Shown piece by piece: positions 1 through 7,316 of a DNA stretch of 64,000 bases (positions are counted from its first letter, which is position 1; each line of letters begins with the position of its first letter). The notes under the pieces were generated by a model. That model had not been told where the DNA came from. It saw nothing but the letters and a program-made list of their open reading frames with translations, and ran no database searches. A program made the translations under genes and the position numbers. Source of the stretch: Anaeromyxobacter soli (lineage in GTDB: Bacteria; Myxococcota; Myxococcia; Myxococcales; Anaeromyxobacteraceae); assembly GCF_022808855.1 (NCBI RefSeq), contig NZ_JAKZLF010000025.1, positions 16,151 to 80,150 on the forward strand, written 5' to 3'.

Positions 1-1
1 C

Positions 2-232
2 GGCACCGACGCGGCCTTCGCGGACGCGACGGGCACGCCCGAGCCGGACGGGCTCGCGCCGGACTTCGTGTCCGCGCTCGTCGCGCGGCTCGGGCGGGAG
101 GTCGGGCTCGCGGGCGGCGACGTGATGGAGGTCGCTCCAAACGTCGCCCGCAGCGCCGGGGGCGGGCCGCGCACCGTCGCGCTCGCGGCGCGGTACCTGC
201 GCGAGACGATCGACGCGGGGCTCGGGAGCTAG
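2..232 (+). CDS. Ureohydrolase (arginase/agmatinase family), C-terminal part
   Basis: This is the last 76 codons of a gene that begins before the window. The fragment opens with a GTGTPEP-like segment (ATGTPEPDGL). In ureohydrolases this segment directly follows the second pair of manganese-binding aspartates. It continues to DVMEVAPN, matching the family's DVVEVAP strand, and ends in a short helix at TAG. Ureohydrolases hydrolyse the guanidino group of arginine, agmatine or related compounds, releasing urea. The metal ligands lie outside the window, so the substrate cannot be assigned. A terminator-like hairpin at 296-320 separates it from the next, convergent gene. Confidence 0.8.
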   Translation, partial: GTDAAFADATGTPEPDGLAPDFVSALVARLGREVGLAGGDVMEVAPNVARSAGGGPRTVALAARYLRETIDAGLGS

Positions 233-295
233 GGGCGCGCCGCCCGGCGGGGTCCGGCGCGCGGCCGGGAAAAGGCGCGGCCGCGCAAAAGAAGA

Positions 296-320
296 GCCCC
301 GGATCCGTCGGATCCGGGGC
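296..320 (-). terminator. Intrinsic terminator of the 364-678 membrane protein gene
   Basis: A perfect 11-bp inverted repeat (GCCCCGGATCC, 3-nt loop, then its complement). Read on the minus strand it is followed by the T-rich run TCTTCTTTT. It lies about 45 nt past the stop of the minus-strand gene. It may also end the plus-strand ureohydrolase transcript, although the T-run is only on the minus side. Confidence 0.75.
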
Positions 321-363
321 CTCGGGTGTTCGGACGGGATCGAGCGGGTCGCTCGTCGGGTCG

Positions 364-678
364 TTACGCCTTCGCCTTCTCGGCGGCCTTCTTGGGCGTC
401 GCGGGCGTGAGCCCGATGATGGCGCCGATGGCCGCGCCCGCGGCCGCGCCGCCGACGGCGAAGAGCGAGCCGATGGCGGTGACGCCGAGGACCATGCCGA
501 AGACGATGAGCGCCCGGGCAGCGAAGGAGGCGGTGACCGGCGTGCCGAAGATGCCCCCGGCGAGCATCACGCCCGCGTAGCCGCCGTAGAGGAGCGCGGG
601 CAGGAGCGCGACCGCGAGGAAGAGGGCGAGACCGACGCCGGCGCCAACGAGAGCAGGAACCTTCGAGTTCTTCGTCAT
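364..678 (-). CDS. Small glycine/alanine-rich membrane protein
   Basis: A 104-residue protein of unknown function. It has hydrophobic stretches at about residues 8-30, 33-48, 53-75 and 77-91, some glycine-zipper-like (AAAGAAIGAIIG), and a short lysine/alanine-rich tail (PKKAAEKAKA). It is probably an inner-membrane protein with two to four spans. The ATG start is supported by an AAGGAG ribosome-binding site 8-9 nt upstream. A strong intrinsic terminator follows the gene, which therefore looks monocistronic. I do not recognise a named family. Confidence 0.75.
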   Translation of the reverse strand: MTKNSKVPALVGAGVGLALFLAVALLPALLYGGYAGVMLAGGIFGTPVTASFAARALIVFGMVLGVTAIGSLFAVGGAAAGAAIGAIIGLTPATPKKAAEKAKA

Positions 679-864
679 GACCGTTTCTCCTTTTCGTCCC
701 GGGGCCGTCCGTCCGGCCACCCACCCTCGCCAATGTGCATCTCGCCTGCCAGCTCGTTCGCGTCTCGTTCCGCGGGCTTCCACGCGGCCGTGTCGGGGAT
801 TCCCGACGCGCCCGCCATGCCGCCCGACAGCGCGGTGCCGCCCGGGTGGTGCTACCCTCACCCC

Positions 865-1905
865 GTGAACGCCTTCAAGCCGCACCTTGTCGCAGTCGCC
901 GATTATCCGTACGCGAAGGTCGACGCGCGCGTGAAGCTCGACCAGAACGAGAGCCCCGAGGACTTCCCGCCGGAGCTCAAGGCCCGCGCCCTGGCGCGCC
1001 TCGAGGCGCTGCCCTGGAACCGTTACCCGGAGCTGCACGCCGAGGACGTCCGCGCGGCGCTGTCGCGCCACGAGGAGTGGCCCGAGGAGGGGATCGTCGT
1101 CGCCCCGGGCTCGAACCTGCTCGTCCTCGCCCTCGCGCAGGGTGCGCGCTCCGTGCTCGATACCGCCCCGGCCTTCCCTTACTACAAGGGGGGCGCGACG
1201 GCGGCCGGCACCCCGTACCGCTCCATCCCCCTCGGCGAAGGCTTCGCGCTCCCCGTGGACGCGCTCCTCGCCGCCATGGAGGGCCCTCCCGGCGTCCTGT
1301 TCCTGCCGAACCCGCACGCGCCCACCGGGCGGCTGTTCGAGACGGCGGAGGTGGAGCGGCTCGCGGCGCGGGCGCGCGAGCGCGACTGGCTCCTCGTCGT
1401 GGACGAGGCGTACCACGCCTTCGCGGGCACCGACTCGCGCCCGCTCGCGCGCGCGAACGCGAACGTCGCGATCCTGCGCACCTTCTCGAAGGCGTGGTGC
1501 CTCGGCGGCATCCGCGCGGGCTACCTGCTCGCCGCGCCGCGCGTCGCCTCGATCGTGCGGGCGCTCGTGCCGCCGTTCTGCATCCCCGCGCACACCGGCG
1601 CGATCCTGCTGACCGCGCTCGAGGCGCCGGGCGCCTTCGCGCCGATCCATGCCCGGATCCGCGCGGAGCGCGCGAGGCTCCTCGCCGGCCTCGCCGCGCA
1701 CCCGACCTGGAAGCCCTACCCGAGCGCCGCGAACTACGTGCTCGTGCGCACGCCGGACGCGAAGGCGGCGTTCGACGCGCTCGTCGCGAAGGGGATCCTC
1801 GTGCGCCGGCAGGATCACTACGCCGGGCTCGAGGGGTGCATCCGCATCTCGGTGGGGACGCCCGAGGAGAACGACGCGCTGCTCGCGGCGGCGGCCAAGC
1901 TCTAG
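865..1905 (+). CDS. PLP-dependent aminotransferase, histidinol-phosphate aminotransferase-like
   Basis: A 346-residue fold-type I aminotransferase similar to HisC. Visible hallmarks are the early KLDQNESP motif, the NPHAPTG segment (NPxxPTG), the VVDEAYHAF strand that contacts the cofactor, the FSKAW Schiff-base lysine, and the arginine of ISVGTPEEN that binds the substrate carboxylate. It would transfer an amino group between glutamate and an imidazole-acetol-phosphate-like or aromatic 2-oxo acid. No his genes are adjacent, so the substrate is open. I chose GTG at 865 because the family's N-terminal KPHL begins there and TACCCT (853-858) sits 6 nt upstream, as in a leaderless transcript. An upstream in-frame ATG at 733 would add an unconserved leader. 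Confidence 0.85.
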   Translation: MNAFKPHLVAVADYPYAKVDARVKLDQNESPEDFPPELKARALARLEALPWNRYPELHAEDVRAALSRHEEWPEEGIVVAPGSNLLVLALAQGARSVLDTAPAFPYYKGGATAAGTPYRSIPLGEGFALPVDALLAAMEGPPGVLFLPNPHAPTGRLFETAEVERLAARARERDWLLVVDEAYHAFAGTDSRPLARANANVAILRTFSKAWCLGGIRAGYLLAAPRVASIVRALVPPFCIPAHTGAILLTALEAPGAFAPIHARIRAERARLLAGLAAHPTWKPYPSAANYVLVRTPDAKAAFDALVAKGILVRRQDHYAGLEGCIRISVGTPEENDALLAAAAKL

Positions 1906-1970
1906 GTGACGCGTACGGCGCGCGAACCGGCCTCGCGGGCACGCGAGGCGGGTTCGCGCCCGCCGGGCCG

Positions 1971-3011
1971 TCACTCCGCTCGCAGGATGACCTTCAGCGC
2001 CCGCTCCTTCGCGGCGTTGGCGAACGTGTCGTAGGCCTTCACGACGTCGTGGAGCGCGAACTCGTGGGTGATGAGCTTGCGCGGCGCGAGCCGCCCCGCG
2101 ACGACGTTCTTGAGGAGCATCGGGGTCGTGTTCGTGTCCACGAGCCCCGTCGTGATCGTGACGTTGCGGATCCAGAGCTTCTCGAGCTTCAGGGAGACGC
2201 TCTTGCCGTGCACGCCGACGTTCGCGACGTGCCCGCCCGCCGCGACGATCTCCTGGCAGACGTCGAAGGTGGCCGGGATCCCCACCGCCTCGATGGCCAC
2301 GTCCACGCCCTTGCCGCCGGTGAGCGCCATGACCTTCTCGACCGCCTTCCCGTCTCCGCTGTTGACGGTCTGGGTCGCGCCGAGGCTCTTCGCGACCTGG
2401 AGGCGGTTGTCGTCGAGGTCCACCATGATGAGCTCGGCCGGAGAGTAGAACTGCGCGGTCAGGAGCGCGGCGAGGCCCACCGGCCCGCCGCCGACGATGG
2501 CCACCGTGTCGCCCGGCTTCACGGCGCCGTTGCGGACGCCGACCTCGAAGCCGGTGGGGAGGATGTCGCTCAGCATGACGAGCGCGCCCTCGTCCACGCC
2601 CGGGGGCACCGCGTAGAGGCTCGTGTCGGCGTACGGGATCCGGACGTACTCGGCCTGCGTCCCGTCGATGAGGTGACCCAGGATCCAGCCCCCGTTCGCG
2701 CAGTGCGAGTACATCCCCTTCTTGCACGCCTCGCACTTGCCGTCGGCGGTGATGCAGGAGATGAGGACCCGGTCGCCCTTCTTGAAGGTCGTGACGCCCG
2801 CGCCCGCCTCCTCGACGACGCCGACCCCCTCGTGCCCGAGGATCCGGCCGTCGGTGACCGCCGGGACGTCGCCCTTCAGGATGTGGAGGTCGGTGCCGCA
2901 GATCGTGGTCTTCACCACCTTCACGATCGCGTCGGTCGGTTCCTTGATCGTCGGCTTCGGCTTCTCCTCCCACGCCTTCTTCCCGGGGCCGTGATAGACG
3001 AGCGCCTTCAT
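1971..3011 (-). CDS. Zinc-dependent alcohol dehydrogenase (MDR superfamily)
   Basis: A 346-residue medium-chain dehydrogenase. The catalytic-zinc motif ICGTD has Cys38, and GHEGVG has His60-Glu61. The Rossmann nucleotide motif is IVGGGPVGLAA, followed by an acidic residue (MVDLDDN), which suggests NAD preference. The structural zinc site is D90-x2-C93-x2-C96-x7-C104. The first of the usual four cysteines is replaced by aspartate; a Glu at this place is known in some archaeal alcohol dehydrogenases. The ATG at 3011 follows a strong GGAGGAGG Shine-Dalgarno sequence. Possible substrates are short-chain alcohols, threonine or formaldehyde adducts; none can be fixed from the sequence. Confidence 0.88.
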   Translation of the reverse strand: MKALVYHGPGKKAWEEKPKPTIKEPTDAIVKVVKTTICGTDLHILKGDVPAVTDGRILGHEGVGVVEEAGAGVTTFKKGDRVLISCITADGKCEACKKGMYSHCANGGWILGHLIDGTQAEYVRIPYADTSLYAVPPGVDEGALVMLSDILPTGFEVGVRNGAVKPGDTVAIVGGGPVGLAALLTAQFYSPAELIMVDLDDNRLQVAKSLGATQTVNSGDGKAVEKVMALTGGKGVDVAIEAVGIPATFDVCQEIVAAGGHVANVGVHGKSVSLKLEKLWIRNVTITTGLVDTNTTPMLLKNVVAGRLAPRKLITHEFALHDVVKAYDTFANAAKERALKVILRAE

Positions 3012-3288
3012 CGCAACCTCCTCCTTTCGTGGAGCGCCTGGAGCGCGGAGCGAACGCGCCGCACCTCCCGCAGCCTCCCAGACCACGGCCGAAATGGCAG
3101 GACCACGACGGAGCCCCGCCGCTTTTCCGGAGCCCCGGGGTCCCTCCGAAGTGGAGCGGCCGAGCCCGCGCACCGAGGCCGGCGCGGCGGGCGCGATCTC
3201 CGCCCGCGCCCGGCCGCCGGCCTCGAGCGCTCGTCCGCGTCCCGCCGCGGGCTCCCGCGCTGGGCGCGCGCAGGTGTTCACCGCGCTG

Positions 3289-3855
3289 TCAGTGAATCCT
3301 GGGCAGGAGCGGCAGGCCCGCGACGATCCGCGCCTCCTCCGCCGCGAGCTCGGCGAGGCGTGCGTCCACGTCCCCCGCCCCGTGCCGCCGGGCGAGCTCG
3401 ACGAAGAGCCGCTCGTGCCCCGCCTCGGACTGCGCGAGCCGGGCGTACAGCTCGCGCAGCCGCGGCTCCTCGAGCGCGCCGGCGAGGAGCGCGAGGCGCT
3501 CGCAGCTCCGCGCCTCGATGAGCGCCGCCGCGAGCAGGCGGTCCACGAGCCGACCTTCGCCGCCGCGCACGCGCCGCAGGAGCGCCTGCGCGTATGGATC
3601 GCCCCCGTCGGGCGTGAGCGCGACGCCGAGGCGGCCCATCTCGGCGAGCACCGCGAGGAAGTGCTGCAGCTCCTCCTGCGCGAGCCGCGCCACCGCCCGC
3701 ACGAGCTCCGGGCGGTCGGGGTGCTCGGCGACGAGCTTCACCGCGCTCGCGGCCGCCTTCTTCTCGCAGTGCGCGTGGTCGGCGAGGATCGACGGCAGGT
3801 CGGCGAGCGCGACCTCGAGCCAGCGGGGATCGGTGCGAGAGCGGAGGAGCGACAC
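3289..3855 (-). CDS. miaE: tRNA-(ms2io6A37) hydroxylase-like diiron protein MiaE
   Basis: A 188-residue ferritin-like diiron protein. It carries repeated Glu...ExxH-type helices: HAHCEKKAAA, LAQEELQHFL, LIEARSCERLALL and SEAGHERLF. MiaE hydroxylates the isopentenyl side chain of the modified adenosine at position 37 of certain tRNAs, using O2. The start is GTG at 3855, where the conserved LEVALADLPSILADHAHCEK region begins after a short N-terminus. TACAAC lies 7 nt upstream (3863-3868, minus strand) and there is no Shine-Dalgarno sequence, so the mRNA is probably leaderless. The longer upstream reading is out of character for the family. Confidence 0.88.
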   Translation of the reverse strand: MSLLRSRTDPRWLEVALADLPSILADHAHCEKKAAASAVKLVAEHPDRPELVRAVARLAQEELQHFLAVLAEMGRLGVALTPDGGDPYAQALLRRVRGGEGRLVDRLLAAALIEARSCERLALLAGALEEPRLRELYARLAQSEAGHERLFVELARRHGAGDVDARLAELAAEEARIVAGLPLLPRIH

Positions 3856-3978
3856 GGCCGGGGTTGTAGCTGCCGTGCCCCTCCCCCGCTCGTCCGCCCC
3901 CCCGGGATGGGCTCGGACGGGGATGCGCGCGTGCGCACTTTCGAGTGAAGGCTGGAACTCGAGCGGGGGGGAGAGCGC

Positions 3979-4509
3979 ATGCGCGTTCGGACGGTGGTGG
4001 CGGTGGCGTTGCTCGCAGGCGCTGGGGTCGCGCGGGCCGGCGTGTCGCTGGGCGTCGAGGCGACCATCGGCGCGGAGAAGCTCGGGGTGGAGCGCGCGCC
4101 GCTCTCCAACGAGGCGCTCCTGCCCATGGGACAGCTGGGCGGCACGGTGCTCCTGCGCGTCGGCACGCTCGCGCTGGGCGCCGCGGCCGGCGGCTACTTC
4201 CACCGCTCGCAGCTCGAGCGGTACGACGCGAGCGGCCTCGCGGGGCTCTCCTTCGACGTCCTGCCCCTCCTGCGGATCGAGCTCCTCGGCGAGGTCGGTG
4301 CCGCGAACCTTCGCACGCGCTCGGACCTCGGCGAGGCCGTCGCGGGCAACTGGTCCACGTTCTACGGCGTGCGCCCGGGCGTCTCGCTGAAGCTCCCGGT
4401 GTTCCCGCTCCGGCTCGGCGTGTGGGGGCTCGCGCGCTGGGGGCTGCCCGGCATGGACTCTCACGAGCCGGCCCTCGGGATGCTGGGGCGCGTCGGGGTG
4501 GATTTCTAG
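3979..4509 (+). CDS. Exported outer-membrane beta-barrel-like protein
   Basis: A 176-residue protein with a signal peptide (MRVRTVVAVALLAGAGVARA, probable cleavage after ARA). The rest consists of alternating hydrophobic strands such as LLRVGTLALGAAAGGYF and LRLGVWGLARWGL, ending in VGVDF. A terminal phenylalanine is typical of barrels recognised by BamA. It is likely a small outer-membrane barrel of unknown function. GAGAG about 6 nt upstream could serve as the ribosome-binding site. It is divergent from miaE, 123 nt away. Confidence 0.75.
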   Translation: MRVRTVVAVALLAGAGVARAGVSLGVEATIGAEKLGVERAPLSNEALLPMGQLGGTVLLRVGTLALGAAAGGYFHRSQLERYDASGLAGLSFDVLPLLRIELLGEVGAANLRTRSDLGEAVAGNWSTFYGVRPGVSLKLPVFPLRLGVWGLARWGLPGMDSHEPALGMLGRVGVDF

Positions 4510-4593
4510 AGCGACCGGCGGCGGGCGCCCCCGGGGCACCACCGCGCGGCCGGCGAGGCCGCCCGCGCCCGGCGCACGGGCTCCGCGATCACC

Positions 4594-5553
4594 TCAGCCG
4601 AGCGCCGCCACCCGCGCCGCGCCGAGCGTCACCGGCCGGCGCGGGATCCGCCCGAGCGTGAAGCCTCCGACGAGCTCCGCGGGACGGCAGCGCGCGCCCG
4701 GCAAGGCGAGCCCGGACAGCTCGGCGAGGAGCCCCACCACCGCCCCGGGCGCCACGCCGCGCTCGCGCAGCTCGGCGAGCGAGAGCGCGCCGTGCCGCTT
4801 CGCGAGCCGCTCTCCGTCCTCGCCCACGACGAGCGGGACGTGGGCGAACCGCGGCGCCGCGAGGCCGAGCGCGCGGTAGAGCTGGAGCTGGCGCGCGGTC
4901 GAGGGGAGGAGGTCGTCGCCGCGCACGACGTCCGTCACCTCCATCGCCGCGTCGTCGACGACGACCGCGAGCTGGTAGGCCGGGAGGCCGTCCGCGCGCG
5001 CCACGACGAAGTCCCCCACCGAGCCCTCCACGTCGAAGGCCTGCGGCCCGTGCACCCCGTCCTCGAACGCGACGAGGCCCGGCTCGCTGCGGAGCCGCCA
5101 CGCCGGCGCGCGGGTGCGCGCGCGGAGGGCGCGCTCGGCCCTGGAGAGTCCGCGGCAGGTGCCCGGGTAGCGCGGGCCCTCGTCGGACGGCCCGTGGGGC
5201 GCCTGCGCCGCGGCGGCGACCTCGGCGCGCGAGCAGAAGCAGGGGTAGACGCGGTCGTCCGCGCGCAGCCGCTCGAGCGCGGCGGCGTAGCGCGGGAGCC
5301 GCTCGGACTGGCGGTAAGGTCCGGAGGGCCCCCCCACGTCGGGCCCCTCGTCCCAGTCGAGCCCGAGCCAGGCGAGCTCGTCGAGGATGCGCGCCTCCAG
5401 GCCGGGGCGGACGCGCGGGCCGTCGAGGTCCTCGACGCGCAGGGCGTAGAGGCCGCCGGGCGCCCGCGCGGCGAGCCAGGAGAGGAGCGCCGTCCGGGCG
5501 TTGCCGAGGTGGAGCGGACCGGTGGGGGACGGTGCGAAGCGGCCGCGGATCAA
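4594..5553 (-). CDS. gluQ: Glutamyl-Q tRNA(Asp) synthetase
   Basis: A 319-residue truncated paralogue of glutamyl-tRNA synthetase that attaches glutamate to queuosine at the wobble base of tRNA(Asp). Visible features: the N-terminal RGRFAPSPTGPLHLGN with a HIGH-type HLGN; zinc-site cysteines in YPCFCSR and PGTCRGL; VVRGDDLL; and ERLAKRHGA in the KMSKS position. It lacks the C-terminal anticodon-binding domain, as expected for GluQ. The start is probably TTG at 5553, which puts IRGRFAPSP at the N-terminus. Longer readings add a low-complexity leader with no homology. Confidence 0.88.
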   Translation of the reverse strand: MIRGRFAPSPTGPLHLGNARTALLSWLAARAPGGLYALRVEDLDGPRVRPGLEARILDELAWLGLDWDEGPDVGGPSGPYRQSERLPRYAAALERLRADDRVYPCFCSRAEVAAAAQAPHGPSDEGPRYPGTCRGLSRAERALRARTRAPAWRLRSEPGLVAFEDGVHGPQAFDVEGSVGDFVVARADGLPAYQLAVVVDDAAMEVTDVVRGDDLLPSTARQLQLYRALGLAAPRFAHVPLVVGEDGERLAKRHGALSLAELRERGVAPGAVVGLLAELSGLALPGARCRPAELVGGFTLGRIPRRPVTLGAARVAALG

Positions 5554-5652
5554 GGCGTGCCTTGCGTGGCCGCGCGCGCGGCCTGGATGCGGGGATTCGG
5601 CCGCGCGCCGGTGGCGTATCGCCCCGCTTTTCAGGTGCCGGATGGGCGCGCC

Positions 5653-5662
5653 TCCTGATAAT
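5653..5662 (+). promoter_or_regulatory. Candidate -10 element of malQ
   Basis: TGATAAT at 5656-5662 is an unusually good extended -10 sequence for this GC-rich DNA. An in-frame ATG at 5661 lies inside it, so translation more likely begins at the later ATG (5736) from a transcript starting near 5669. No convincing -35 box is seen. Confidence 0.4.
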
Positions 5663-5735
5663 GCCTGCCCCCGATCGCCACAAGCCCAAACCTTTCGAGC
5701 GCGGCCGAAGGGCCCGCTCACGAGCCCGCTCCTCC

Positions 5736-7316
5736 ATGCCCCGACAGGCCGGCGTCCTCCTCCCGCTCTTCTCCATGCGCTCCGCCCGTGACTGGGGCGT
5801 CGGGGAGATCCCGGACCTCGTCCCGTTCGCCCGCTGGTGCGCGGGCGCGGGCTTCTCCATCGTGCAGGTGCTGCCGGTGAACGAGGCCTCGCGCGGGCAG
5901 AGCAGCCCCTACGCCGCCCTCAGCGCGTTCGCGGTGGACCCGGTCTACCTGGCCCTCGGCGGGCTCGAGGACTTCGAGGCGGCGGGGGGCGAGGGCGCGC
6001 TCTCCGCCGAGGATCGCGAGCGGCTCGCGCGCGTGCGGGCGGCGCCGGCGGTGCGCTGGGAAGAGGTGCGCGCCCTCAAGCGGCGCGCGCTCGAGCTCGC
6101 CTTCGCGCGCTTCGAGCGGGACGAGTGGTCCCGCGGCACGGCGCGCGCCCGGGCGCTCGAGGCGTTCCGGCGCGAGGAGGCCGCGTGGCTCGAGGACTAC
6201 GCGCTCTTCGTCGCCATCCACGACGACGCGCTCGGCGGCCGCGCCTGGATGGAGTGGCCCGAGCCGCTGCGCGACCGCGCCCCGGAGGCGCTCGCCGACG
6301 CGCGCGCCCGCCACTCCCGCGCGATCCTGTTCTACGCGTGGCTCCAGTGGCAGCTCGAGGAGCAGTGGCGCGCCGCCCGGCACGCCGCGAACGGCGCCGG
6401 CGTCGAGCTCGCCGGCGACCTGCCGTTCATGGTCGCGACCGACTCCGCCGACGTCTGGGCGCGGCGCGACGACTTCCGGCTCGACGCCCGCGTCGGCGTG
6501 CCGCCCGACGCGTTCAGCGCGACCGGGCAGGACTGGGGGCTGCCCGTCTACCGCTGGGACGTGATGGAGCGCGAGGGGTACCCCTGGCTCTCCGAGCGCG
6601 CCCGCCGCATGGCGGACCTCTACGGCCTCTACCGCGTCGATCACGTGGTCGGCCTCTACCGGACCTACTTCTTCCCGAACGACGGCAGCCCGCCGGCCTT
6701 CATCCCCGAGGGCGAGGCGGCGCAGATCCAGAACGGCGAGCGCGTGCTCGGGCTGTTCTCCTCCGGCGCGCGCGTCATCGCGGAGGACCTCGGGACGGTC
6801 CCGGACTTCGTGCGCGCCTCGCTGCAGCGGATCGCCGTGCCGGGCTACCGCGTGCTGCGCTGGGAGCGGGAGTGGAACGCGCCCGGCCAGCCGTTCCGCG
6901 ACCCGCGCGCGTGGCCCGCCCTGTCCGTGGCCACCACCGGAACGCACGACACGGACGCGCTCGCGGACTGGTGGGACGGCATGCCCGGCGACGAGCGCGC
7001 CGCCTTCCTCGCCCTCCCCGAGCTCGCCCCGCTGCGGGCGCGCGGCCAGGTCCCCTTCGACGACGGCGTGCGCGACGCGCTGCTCGCCCTCGTCTACGGC
7101 GCCGGGTCGGACCTCCTCCTCCTGCCCTTCCAGGACGCGTTCGGGCTGCGCGAGCGGGTGAACGTGCCGGGGACCGTGAACGACGAGAACTGGACGTACC
7201 GGATGCCGCGCGACCTCGGCGCGCTCGCCGCCGACCTGTCCGCGCGCGACCGGCTGCGCGCGCTCTCCGAGCGGAGCGGGCGAATCGCGAGGACCTCGGG
7301 TGGCGGACGCGACTGA
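5736..7316 (+). CDS. malQ: 4-alpha-glucanotransferase (amylomaltase)
   Basis: A 526-residue GH77 enzyme that transfers alpha-1,4-glucan segments between maltodextrins in glycogen/maltodextrin turnover. Visible catalytic regions are GDLPFMVATDSADVWA, the nucleophile region RVDHVVGLYR, the acid/base region VIAEDLGTVP and the stabilising aspartate of TTGTHDTDA. The start at 5736 gives the usual N-terminus (RQAGVLLPLFSMRS), where family members begin. ATG 5661 falls within a likely -10 box and adds an arginine-rich leader. The 3' end overlaps treY by 17 nt, so the two are translationally linked in one alpha-glucan operon. Confidence 0.92.
   Translation: MPRQAGVLLPLFSMRSARDWGVGEIPDLVPFARWCAGAGFSIVQVLPVNEASRGQSSPYAALSAFAVDPVYLALGGLEDFEAAGGEGALSAEDRERLARVRAAPAVRWEEVRALKRRALELAFARFERDEWSRGTARARALEAFRREEAAWLEDYALFVAIHDDALGGRAWMEWPEPLRDRAPEALADARARHSRAILFYAWLQWQLEEQWRAARHAANGAGVELAGDLPFMVATDSADVWARRDDFRLDARVGVPPDAFSATGQDWGLPVYRWDVMEREGYPWLSERARRMADLYGLYRVDHVVGLYRTYFFPNDGSPPAFIPEGEAAQIQNGERVLGLFSSGARVIAEDLGTVPDFVRASLQRIAVPGYRVLRWEREWNAPGQPFRDPRAWPALSVATTGTHDTDALADWWDGMPGDERAAFLALPELAPLRARGQVPFDDGVRDALLALVYGAGSDLLLLPFQDAFGLRERVNVPGTVNDENWTYRMPRDLGALAADLSARDRLRALSERSGRIARTSGGGRD

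Noticed and set aside
5661..5735. ATG 5661 as the malQ start.
   Set aside because: It lies inside a strong -10-like TGATAAT and adds an Arg-rich leader with no homology; ATG 5736 gives the family N-terminus.
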